From Pelomonas baiyunensis (GTDB taxonomy: Bacteria; Pseudomonadota; Gammaproteobacteria; Burkholderiales; Burkholderiaceae_C): a stretch of DNA of 64,000 nucleotides. The stretch covers positions 62,001 through 126,000 of the forward strand of contig NZ_JBIGIB010000002.1 in NCBI RefSeq assembly GCF_043555935.1, given 5' to 3'. A program made the translations under genes and the position numbers. Of the stretch, positions 8,927 through 17,700 are shown in pieces. The notes beneath the pieces were generated by a model. The model saw nothing but the letters and a program-made list of their open reading frames with translations, did no database searches and was not told the origin of the DNA. The stretch's first letter is position 1; the number at the start of each line of letters is the position of its first letter.

Positions 8927-10816
8927 ATGACGACCTACGCCGACTTCCACCGCCGCAGCCTCACCGACCGTGACGCTTTCTGGGCCGAGCAGGCCCGTCG
9001 CATCGACTGGCAGACCCCGCCGCAGCAAATCTGCGATGTGAGCCGGCCGCCGTTTGCGCAGTGGTTCGTGGGGGGCACCACCAACCTGTGCCACAACGCG
9101 GTGGACCGCCACGCGGCGCAGCGGCCGGGCGATGCGGCGCTCATCTGGGTGTCCACCGAAGTCGGTCAGGAAATCGTCTACAGCTACGCGCAACTGCTGG
9201 CCGAGGTGGAAACCATGGCCGCCATCCTGCAGGCGCAAGGGGTGGGGCAGGGCGACCGGGTGCTGATCTACATGCCCATGATCCCGGAGGCGGCGTTTGC
9301 GATGCTGGCCTGCGCGCGCATCGGCGCCATCCACTCGGTGGTGTTCGGCGGTTTTGCGTCGCACAGCCTGGCCAGCCGCATTGACGATGCCAGCCCGAAG
9401 CTCATCGTCAGCGCGGATGCGGGCAGCCGGGGCGGCAAGGTCGTGCCCTACAAGCCGCTGCTGGATGAAGCCATCACGCTCGCCGCGCACAAGCCGGCCA
9501 GCGTGTTGATGGTGGACCGTGGCCTGGCCGCATTCACGCCCGTGGCGGGCCGTGACCTGGACTACGCCGCCCAGCGCACCCAGCACGCCGGCACCCGCGT
9601 GCCGGTGGCCTGGCTGGAAGCCAACGAGATCAGCTACACGCTCTACACCAGCGGCACCACGGGCAAACCGAAGGGCGTGCAGCGCGATGTGGGCGGCTAC
9701 GCCGTGGCCCTGGCCACGAGCATGGACTACATCTTCGGCGGCAAGGCCGGCGAAACCTACTTCTCCACCAGCGACATCGGCTGGGTGGTGGGCCACAGCT
9801 ACATCATCTACGGCCCGCTCATCGCCGGCATGGCCACGCTGATGTACGAGGGCCTGCCCATCAACCCGGACGCCGCCATCTGGTGGAGCCTGGTCGAGAA
9901 ATACAAGGTCACGGTGATGTTCAGCGCCCCCACGGCGGTGCGCGTGCTCAAAAAACATGACCCGGCCTTGCTCAAACGCCATGACCTGTCGTCCCTGCGT
10001 GCGCTCTTCCTCGCCGGCGAGCCGCTGGACGAACCCACGGGCCGCTGGATTGCCGAGGCCCTGGGCGTGCCCATCGTCGACAACTACTGGCAGACCGAAA
10101 CCGGCTGGCCGCTGCTGACGGTGGCCAACCACATCCCGGGCGTGGACCCGGTGCCCACGCGCTTCGGCTCGCCCGGCATGCCCATGTACGGCTACGACGT
10201 TCAGCTGCTCGACGAGCAAACCGGCCAACCCTTGAGCGAGCCCAACCAGAAGGGCGTGTTGACCATCGCCCACCCCTTGCCGCCGGGCTGCCTGCAGACG
10301 GTGTGGGGCGACGACGACCGCTTCGTGCGCACCTACTGGAGCAGCGTGCCGGGGCAACAGGTGTACTCCACCTTCGACTGGGGCCTGCGCGACGCCGATG
10401 GCTACACCTTCATCCTCGGCCGCACGGACGATGTCATCAACGTGGCCGGCCACCGGCTGGGCACGCGCGAGATCGAGGAAAGCATCTCCAGCCACGCCGC
10501 CATTGCCGAAGTGGCGGTGGTGGGCGTGGCCGACCAGCTCAAGGGGCAGGTGGCCATCGCGTTTGCGGTGCTGCGCAACCCCGAGCAGGCGTCGCCGGCC
10601 TTGGAAGGCGAGGTGATGAAGCACGTGGACGGCCAGCTCGGCGCTGTGGCCCGCCCGGCGCGGGTGCACTTCGTCAGCGTGCTGCCCAAGACCCGCTCGG
10701 GCAAGCTGCTGCGCCGCGCCCTGCAAGCTGTGGCCGAAGGGCGCGACCCGGGCGACCTCACCACCTTGGATGACCCGAACGCGCTGGCCCAGGTGAAGGC
10801 CCTGCTGGCCCGCTGA
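8927..10816 (+). CDS. prpE: PrpE, propionate--CoA ligase
   Basis: 629 residues of the acetyl-CoA-synthetase branch of AMP-forming enzymes. The N-terminal YADFHRRSL...AEQARRIDWQTPP and RPPFAQWFVGGTTNLCHNAVDRH segments are characteristic of PrpE. The ATP motif is YTSGTTGKPKGV and the catalytic, acetylation-prone lysine is K593 in KTRSGKLLRR. It makes propionyl-CoA from propionate, ATP and CoA. There are no prpB/C/D genes nearby, so this is a detached copy. The AraC-type regulator begins 39 bases downstream on the same strand. Acetate activation as a side activity cannot be excluded. Confidence 0.9.
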   Translation: MTTYADFHRRSLTDRDAFWAEQARRIDWQTPPQQICDVSRPPFAQWFVGGTTNLCHNAVDRHAAQRPGDAALIWVSTEVGQEIVYSYAQLLAEVETMAAILQAQGVGQGDRVLIYMPMIPEAAFAMLACARIGAIHSVVFGGFASHSLASRIDDASPKLIVSADAGSRGGKVVPYKPLLDEAITLAAHKPASVLMVDRGLAAFTPVAGRDLDYAAQRTQHAGTRVPVAWLEANEISYTLYTSGTTGKPKGVQRDVGGYAVALATSMDYIFGGKAGETYFSTSDIGWVVGHSYIIYGPLIAGMATLMYEGLPINPDAAIWWSLVEKYKVTVMFSAPTAVRVLKKHDPALLKRHDLSSLRALFLAGEPLDEPTGRWIAEALGVPIVDNYWQTETGWPLLTVANHIPGVDPVPTRFGSPGMPMYGYDVQLLDEQTGQPLSEPNQKGVLTIAHPLPPGCLQTVWGDDDRFVRTYWSSVPGQQVYSTFDWGLRDADGYTFILGRTDDVINVAGHRLGTREIEESISSHAAIAEVAVVGVADQLKGQVAIAFAVLRNPEQASPALEGEVMKHVDGQLGAVARPARVHFVSVLPKTRSGKLLRRALQAVAEGRDPGDLTTLDDPNALAQVKALLAR

Positions 10817-10855
10817 GCGCCGGTCTATGCTGTCAGCCTGTTTGCGCTGACAGCC

Positions 10856-11662
10856 ATGCTGAACTACCGCCAAGCCCCGCCACCGCCCGCCCTGCAGGGC
10901 GTGGTGGCGCGGTTCTCGCAGCGGCGCTGTGTGGACGCGCAACACCACATCCCGGCCTTCGGGCTGCCGGCCCGGCTGGACCGCTTCATCGAGTTCTACC
11001 TGGGCGAGCCCGTGCGCGTGGCCGTCGACGCCCAGGCCCCCGTGGCCGCGCCAGACATCGTGCTGGTGGCCCCGCACACGCGGCCTGGCAAGCGGCTGCA
11101 CCTGGTGGGCGATGTGGACACCTTCACGGTGCATTTCGAGCCGACCGGGCTGCACCGGTTGTTTGGCCTGTCTTTGCAATCGCTGGACAACCTGGCTGTG
11201 CCGGCGAACCAACTGGTGGGCCCGGGGGTGCTGGAGCTGCGCGACCGCTTGGCACGGGCCCACGGCTTTGAGGCGCGGGTGCAGGCGGCCAGCGGTTGGC
11301 TGCTGGAGCGGCTTGCCAGCTCGCGGCCGGCCGACGCGCTGGACCGGGCGGTGGCCGCCTGGCGGCTGGAGGATGGCGTCGCCCCCGTGGCCACCTGGGC
11401 GTGCCGCCTGGGCTGGAGTGAGCGCCACCTGCACCGCAGGTTTCTGGAGCGCACGGGCCTGTCGCCCGCATTGCACGGCCGGCTGCTGCGCTTTCAGGCG
11501 CTGATGGCCGCGCATGCGCGAGCCCCGCAAGCCGCGTTGACCACGCTGGCCCTGGAGGCCGGCTACTTTGACCAGTCGCACTGCATTCGCGACTGCCGGG
11601 CCTTCACCGGTGAAGCGCCCCGCGCGTTTCTGAGCCAGTGGCCCGATCTTGGGCGCGCCTGA
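10856..11662 (+). CDS. AraC-family transcriptional regulator
   Basis: 268 residues. The C-terminal third is an HTH_18 AraC domain: VATWACRLGWSERHLHRRF, then a second helix-turn-helix TTLALEAGYFDQSHCIRDCRAFTGEAPRAFL in pieces. The N-terminal region resembles the DUF6597/AraC_N type found in regulators that sense small molecules or stress. It follows prpE in the same direction, but whether it controls prpE is unknown. Confidence 0.85.
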   Translation: MLNYRQAPPPPALQGVVARFSQRRCVDAQHHIPAFGLPARLDRFIEFYLGEPVRVAVDAQAPVAAPDIVLVAPHTRPGKRLHLVGDVDTFTVHFEPTGLHRLFGLSLQSLDNLAVPANQLVGPGVLELRDRLARAHGFEARVQAASGWLLERLASSRPADALDRAVAAWRLEDGVAPVATWACRLGWSERHLHRRFLERTGLSPALHGRLLRFQALMAAHARAPQAALTTLALEAGYFDQSHCIRDCRAFTGEAPRAFLSQWPDLGRA

Positions 11663-11751
11663 CGGCGGGCGGGCATGTCCGGTTTGTGCAATCCGACGGC
11701 GGCGTCGGGGCCTAGGGTGCAGGCCTGTGTTCACCGTTGCGGAGTCTTGCC

Positions 11752-12303
11752 ATGCACTTGCCCGGTCGCCGGCGCTGGATTCAGCACCTGAGCCGCCTTG
11801 CCGCCTTGCCTTTTGTTGGAGCCCTGCCCATGTCTGCTGCCGCTGCCCCATCCGCTGCGTCTCCCAACGCTTCGTCTCTGGCCGGTGTGGAACCCCCGGT
11901 CGCGCGCTTGTTGCAGGTCATGGAAGACACCTGGAACGCGTCGGACATGGATGCGATGTTTGCCGTGGCCACGCCCGACATCCATTGGGTCAATGTGGTG
12001 GGCATGCACTGGCAAGGCCACGCCGATGTGAAGAAGGCGCATGCGGTGTTCTTCGACGTGATGTTCCGCGGGGTGCCTCTGAAGCTGGAGGCGGTGGAGC
12101 ATGTCAAGGCGTTGCCCGGCGGCGTGCGCCTGCTGGTGGTGCGGTGGTGGCTGGGGGCATACACCACGCCCTCGGGTGAGCCGCGGCCCGCGTCGCACAA
12201 CCGCATGTCCATCGTGGCCGTGCCGGGCGACGACGGCCTGCGCATCAGCCACGTGGCCAACATCGAGGTGAATCCGTTCGCCGCACGCCACAACCCGGTG
12301 TGA
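11752..12303 (+). CDS. Secreted SnoaL/DUF4440-like protein (SgcJ/EcaC family)
   Basis: 183 residues from the ATG at 11752, which has GGAG eight bases upstream; a TTG at 11737 is less likely. The N-terminus has an Arg-rich region and a hydrophobic stretch ending PMSAAAA, a signal peptide that could use either Sec or Tat (GRRRW). The mature part has the NTF2-like pattern: LLQVMEDTWNASDMDAMFAVATPDIHWVNVVGMHWQG, then VEHVKALPGG and VRWWLG. Such proteins are cone-shaped folds of varied or unknown activity; no specific function can be given. Confidence 0.7.
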   Translation: MHLPGRRRWIQHLSRLAALPFVGALPMSAAAAPSAASPNASSLAGVEPPVARLLQVMEDTWNASDMDAMFAVATPDIHWVNVVGMHWQGHADVKKAHAVFFDVMFRGVPLKLEAVEHVKALPGGVRLLVVRWWLGAYTTPSGEPRPASHNRMSIVAVPGDDGLRISHVANIEVNPFAARHNPV

Positions 12304-12361
12304 CGGCCAGCCGGGCGCTTCGCGCGGCCGCAGAATCGCGGCCTTCCCACAAGGAGACGCG

Positions 12362-14350
12362 ATGAGTCCCGCGATGAAACCCGTTCTTGCCCTGTTGGCC
12401 GCCCTGGCCTTCGGCGCAGTGGCCCAAGCCCAGGCCCAACCTCGCCTGCCGGCTCCCAATTTCCCCAGCTTCGGCTCGCCCGCCGATGTGCAAGCCGCGT
12501 GCGACACCGGCCTGAAGGGCGCCCAGCAGCGCGTGACGCAGCTGGAAAAGCGCAAGCTCGACGCCGGCTGGCTGGCGGCGTTTGATGACCTGACGGTCTA
12601 CTTTGAAGACCACCAGGGGCCGGTGGACTTCGTGCTGAACGTGCACCCCGACAAGGCGGTGCGCGATGCGGCGCAAGCCTGCTCGCTGCGCTGGGCGGAT
12701 TTCAGCTCCAGCCTGGGCCAGAACGAAAAGCTCTACCGCGCGCTGCAAAAGGCACCGCGCAAGGACGCCATCGACGCTGAACTGGTGCGCCTGGCTTCGG
12801 GTCAGTTCGAGGACAGCGGCGTGGCCCTGCCCAAGGCCAAGCGCGAGCGCGCCAAGCAGATCCTGAACCGCCTGACCGAGCTGGACCAGCAATTCGGCAA
12901 GACGCTGCGCGATGCCGGCACCCGCGTGCCCTTCACCGTGGCCGAACTCGAAGGCGTGCCGGTGAGCGTGTGGGAAAAAGCCCCGCGCAACGACCAGGGC
13001 CGGCTGATGTTGGGCGTGGACTACCCCAGCTACGTGCCCGTGATGCGCAGCGCCGTGAACGGCGAAACCCGCCGGCGCATGTGGCTGGCCAAGACGAACG
13101 AGGGTGGCCAGGGCAACCTGGATGTGCTGGCCCAGATCGTCACGCTGCGGGGCGAGTACGCGAAGCTGTTCGGCTTCAAGGACTACGTGGACTTCAACCT
13201 GCGCCGCCGCATGGCCAAGGACGGTGCCACGGCCACGCGCTTCCTGGACTCTGTGACCGGCGCCGTCAACGCGCGAGAGAAAACCGAGCTGGAGGAACTG
13301 CGCGCCGCCAAGGCCCAGCACCTGGGCACGCCGCTGGAGCAAACGCAGGTGGAGCGTTGGGACGCCACGTTCTACAGCGAGCGCGTCAAGCTGCAGAAGT
13401 TCAGCGTCGACCAGAACGCCTTCCGCCCCTACTTCCCGCCGCAGGCGAGCCTGGAGTTCGCGCTGCACGTGATCGAGAAGCTCATGGGCGTGAAGTACGA
13501 GCGCGTGGCCAACACGCTGTGGCACAGCGAAGCCCAGACCTACGTGGTGAGCGACGCGGCCTCGGGCCAGGCCATCGGTCAGCTGTACGTGGACCTGTAC
13601 CCGCGTGACGGCAAGTACAACCACGCCGCCGTCTGGCCGCTGCGTGGCAGCGCCACGCGCATCGGTCGCACCCCGGTGGCGGCGCTGGTGGTCAATTTCG
13701 ACCGCAACGGCCTGACGCTGGACGAGGTGGAAACGCTGCTGCACGAGTTGGGCCACGCGGTGCACGTGAACCTGTCCAAGACCCGCTATGCCGCCACCGC
13801 CGGCACCACGGTGATGCACGACTTCGTCGAAGCGCCGTCGCAAATGCTGGAAGACTGGGTGTATGACAAGAACGTGCTGAAGCTGATGCAGGACGTGTGC
13901 CCCACCTGCAAGCCCGTGCCCGACGCCATGGTGGCGCAGGCGGTGGCCGCCAAGCAGTACGGCAAGGGCGGTCAGTTCGGCCGCCAGCACCTGTACGCCA
14001 GCTATGACCTGGCCCTGCACCAATCGGCCAAGCCCGAGCCGCTGCCGCTTTGGGCGCAGATGGAAGGCGCCACGCCGCTGGGCTACGTGCCGGGCACGAT
14101 GTTCCCCGCCGGCTTCGCGCACATCGCCGGTGGCTACGGCGCGGGCTACTACGGCTACCTCTGGAGCCTGGTGGTGGCCATGGACCTGCGCACCGCCTTC
14201 GCGGCTGACAAGCTGAGCCCCACGGTCGGCCAGCGTTACCGCGAGCTGGTGCTGGGGCAGGGTGCGCAAAAGCCCGCACCCGCGCTGGTGAAAGACTTCC
14301 TGGGGCGTGAGTCCAACTCGCAGGCCTTCTTCGAGTACCTGAAGAAGTGA
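12362..14350 (+). CDS. Secreted M3-family zinc oligopeptidase
   Basis: 662 residues with a signal peptide (ALLAALAFGAVAQAQAQ), unlike cytoplasmic OpdA/thimet oligopeptidases. The zinc site is LLHELGHAVH (H461, E462, H465) with the third ligand E490 in DFVEAPSQMLEDW. The late GYGAGYYGYLWS motif, which positions substrate in M3 enzymes, is present. It should cleave short peptides in the periplasm. The ATG has AAGGAGA upstream and a strong terminator follows. Confidence 0.9.
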   Translation: MSPAMKPVLALLAALAFGAVAQAQAQPRLPAPNFPSFGSPADVQAACDTGLKGAQQRVTQLEKRKLDAGWLAAFDDLTVYFEDHQGPVDFVLNVHPDKAVRDAAQACSLRWADFSSSLGQNEKLYRALQKAPRKDAIDAELVRLASGQFEDSGVALPKAKRERAKQILNRLTELDQQFGKTLRDAGTRVPFTVAELEGVPVSVWEKAPRNDQGRLMLGVDYPSYVPVMRSAVNGETRRRMWLAKTNEGGQGNLDVLAQIVTLRGEYAKLFGFKDYVDFNLRRRMAKDGATATRFLDSVTGAVNAREKTELEELRAAKAQHLGTPLEQTQVERWDATFYSERVKLQKFSVDQNAFRPYFPPQASLEFALHVIEKLMGVKYERVANTLWHSEAQTYVVSDAASGQAIGQLYVDLYPRDGKYNHAAVWPLRGSATRIGRTPVAALVVNFDRNGLTLDEVETLLHELGHAVHVNLSKTRYAATAGTTVMHDFVEAPSQMLEDWVYDKNVLKLMQDVCPTCKPVPDAMVAQAVAAKQYGKGGQFGRQHLYASYDLALHQSAKPEPLPLWAQMEGATPLGYVPGTMFPAGFAHIAGGYGAGYYGYLWSLVVAMDLRTAFAADKLSPTVGQRYRELVLGQGAQKPAPALVKDFLGRESNSQAFFEYLKK

Positions 14351-14367
14351 ACTGAACCGCCGGGAAT

Positions 14368-14399
14368 GCAACAAGGGCCTTCGGGCCCTTTTTTGTTGC
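14368..14399 (+). terminator. Rho-independent terminator after the M3 peptidase
   Basis: Stem GGGCC/GGCCC with a TTCG loop, flanked by complementary GCAACAA and TTGTTGC and containing a run of six Ts. It starts 17 bases after the stop codon. Confidence 0.85.
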
Positions 14400-14435
14400 C
14401 TGTGCTGGGTGCGGGGCGAAGCCGGGCGAGGGTGC

Positions 14436-14494
14436 GGTGTGGTGTGGTGTGGTGTGGTGTGGTGTGGTGTGGTGTGGTGTGGTGTGGTGTGGTG
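14436..14494. repeat. Pentanucleotide microsatellite (GGTGT)x11
   Basis: Eleven perfect GGTGT units (14436-14490) followed by GGTG. It lies in the 354-base gene-free stretch between the M3 peptidase and the autotransporter, 210 bases before the autotransporter ATG. The rest of the gap holds the peptidase terminator and an A/T-richer segment (about 14565-14600) that could contain a promoter. The repeat is not in the reading frame of the downstream gene. The many GG pairs could also form a two-tetrad G-quadruplex. Confidence 0.97.
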
Positions 14495-14704
14495 CCGTGG
14501 GCGCACCGGCGCGCGGCAAACCGGTCAGAAGTCATGCGGGGGATTCATTTGCCGCCTGGGTTGAAGGCTTGAAATCATTTCTAGCTTTAGCATCAATTCG
14601 ATGGGCCGTGGAGCCCCAGCGAGCGGGCCGCCTCGCCAACCTCCGCCTCGGATGCAAGACAGGGGTGTGGCTGGCCACCTCGCAGCACCGGAGGAGACCA
14701 ACCC

Positions 14705-17700
14705 ATGGGAAGCTGCCGTCAGGGAAGCTGCCGCAACACCCGCTCGGACCCGCCAGCCCGCGCCTTCGGTGCGCTGGCCGTGCTGTGCCGTGCTGCGCGC
14801 TGGTTGCTGCTGGCCGCATTGAGCCTGTGCTTTGCGGCGCCGGCCATGGCGGCGGTGCGTTGTTCCATCACCTGGAACCTGGCGAACACGGGGACCAGTT
14901 CCTACGTCTACACCTTCACGCCGAGCGACTACGGCAGTTGTGATCCGGGCGGGGTGGACGGTGTCTACACGGACGGTTTTGGCTCCACCAGCAGCATCTC
15001 GACCTCCCAAGGCGGGAGCATGGCCACCGACCTGAACACGCCCAACGTGGACAAACTGGTGTACCAGATCCCCACGGTGAGATACACCGGCACGGACTCG
15101 GTCACGCTCTACGACGCCTATGGCGACACGGTGCAGGTGACCATCGTGGTGTCCGCCACCGCGCCCGGTGCGCCGACCATCATTTCCGGCACGGCCGGCA
15201 ACGCGCAGGCCACGGTGAGCTTCTCGGCGCCGGCCTACGACGGTGCCAGCACCATCACAAGCTACACGGTCACCTCCAGCCCGGGTGGGTTCTCGATGAC
15301 AGGTGCGTCCAGCCCGCTCACGGTCACCGGCCTCACCAACGGGGTCGGCTACACGTTCAGGGTCACGGCCACCAATGCCGTCGGCACGGGCGCGCAGTCG
15401 GGTGCGTCGGGCACGGTCACCCCCAAGGCGCCGCAAACCATCACCTTCGTCAACCCCGGCGCGCAGAACTTCGGCACCACGCCGACGCTGCCGGGCAGTT
15501 CCGACTCCGGCCTGGCCTTGACCTTTTCCTCGGTCACCACCGGCGTCTGCACCACCACCAGCGGCGGCACGCTCACCTTCGTCACGGTCGGCACGTGCAC
15601 CATCCACGCCGATCAAGCGGGCAACGCGGCCTATCTGGCCGCCACCACCGTGTCGCGCAGTTTCACGGTCAACGCCGTGGTGCCGGGGGCGCCGACGGTG
15701 GGCACGGCCACGGCGGGCAACACGCAGGCCAGCGTCACCTTCACGGCGCCGGGCTTCAATGGCGGCGCGAGCATCACCGGCTACACCGTCACCGCCAGCC
15801 CGGGCGGGGCTACCGGCACAGGCGCGGCCAGCCCGATCACCGTCACCGGCCTGACCAACGGCACGGCCTACACCTTCACGGTCACGGCCACGAACTCGGC
15901 GGGCACGGGCAGCGCCTCGGCGGCGTCCAACTCAGCCACGCCGAAAGCTGGCCAGACCATCACTTTCGCCAACCCGGGCGCGCAAACCTTCGGCACCACA
16001 CCTACGCTGACGGCCACCTCCGACTCGGGGCTGACCGTCAGCTTCACGTCGTCCACCACCGGCGTGTGCACCATCACCAGCGGCGGGGTGCTGACCTTCG
16101 TCACGGCCGGCACCTGCACCATCAATGCGGACCAAGCCGGCAACGGCAGCTACCTGGCCGCCACCACCGTGTCGCGCAGCTTCACGGTCAATGCCGTGGT
16201 GCCGGGCGCGCCCACCGTGGGCACCGCCACGTCGGGCAACGCGCAGGCCAGCGTCACGTTCACGGCGCCGGCGTCCAACGGCGGCGCCAGCATCACGGGC
16301 TACACCGTCACGGCCAGCCCGGGTGGGGCCACCGGCACAGGCGCGGCCAGCCCGATCATCGTGACGGGTTTGACCAACGGCACGGCCTACACCTTCACCG
16401 TCACCGCCACGAATTCGGCGGGCACGGGCAGCGCCTCGGCGGCGTCCAACGCGGCCACGCCCAAGGCCGGCCAGACCATCACATTCGCCAACCCGGGCGC
16501 GCAAAACTTCGGCACCACCCCCACGCTCACGGCCACGTCCGACTCGGCGCTCACGGTCAGCTTCACGTCGTCCACCCCGGGCGTGTGCACCACCACCAGC
16601 GGCGGTGCGCTGACCTTCGTCACGGCCGGCACCTGCACCATCAATGCCGACCAAGCCGGCAACGGCAGCTACCTCGCCGCGGCCACCGTGTCGCGCAGCT
16701 TCACGGTCAACGCCGTGGCGCCGGGCGCGCCCACCGTGGGCACGGCCACGGCGGGCAACACGCAGGCCAGCGTTACGTTCACCGCACCGGGCTCCAACGG
16801 CGGCGCCAGCATCACGGGCTACACCGTCACCGCCAACCCGGGTGGGGCCACGGGTTCGGGCGCCGCCAGCCCGATCACGGTGACGGGCCTGACCAACGGC
16901 ACGGCCTACACCTTCACCGTCACGGCCACGAACTCGGCGGGTACGGGCAGCGCCTCGGCGGCGTCCAACGTGGCCACGCCGAAGGCTGGCCAGACCATCA
17001 CCTTCGCCAACCCCGGCGCACAGAACTTCGGCACCACGCCCACCCTCAACGCCACGTCGGACTCAGCCCTGACGCCGACCTTCAGTTCGGCGACCACGGG
17101 CGTGTGCACCATCACCAGTGGCGGGGCGCTGACCTTTGTGACCAGCGGCACCTGCACGATCAATGCCGATCAAGCCGGCAACGGCAGCTACCTCGCCGCG
17201 GCCACCGTGTCGCGCAGCTTCACGGTCAACGCCGTGGTGCCGGGGGCGCCCACGATGGGCACGGCCACGGCGGGCAGTGGGCAGGCCAGCGTCAGCTTCA
17301 CCGCACCGGCCAGCAATGGCGGCAGCGCCATCACCAGCTACACGGTGACCTCCAGCCCGGGCGGCATCACGGCGTCTGGCGCGGCGAGCCCCATCACCGT
17401 CACCGGGCTCAGCAACGGCACCACCTACACCTTCACCGTGGTGGCCACCAATGGGGCCGGTACCGGGGGGGCTTCGGCAGCGTCCAATGCGGTGGCCACC
17501 CAGGCCGCGCAGACGCTCATCTTTGCCAACCCGGGCACGCAGAATTTCGGCACCTCGCCCACGCTCAGCGCCACCTCCGACGCGGGCCTGACGCCCAGCT
17601 TCAGTTCGGCCACGCCGGCGGTGTGCACGGTCACGGCGGCCGGCACGCTCACCTTCCTGGCCGTGGGCACCTGCACCATCAGCGCCGACCAAGCCGGAAA

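Noticed and set aside
14437..14943. Open frame reading through the GGTGT repeat (repeating Trp/Cys/Gly/Val)
   Set aside because: Low-complexity translation of the microsatellite in a frame different from the autotransporter; no ribosome site.
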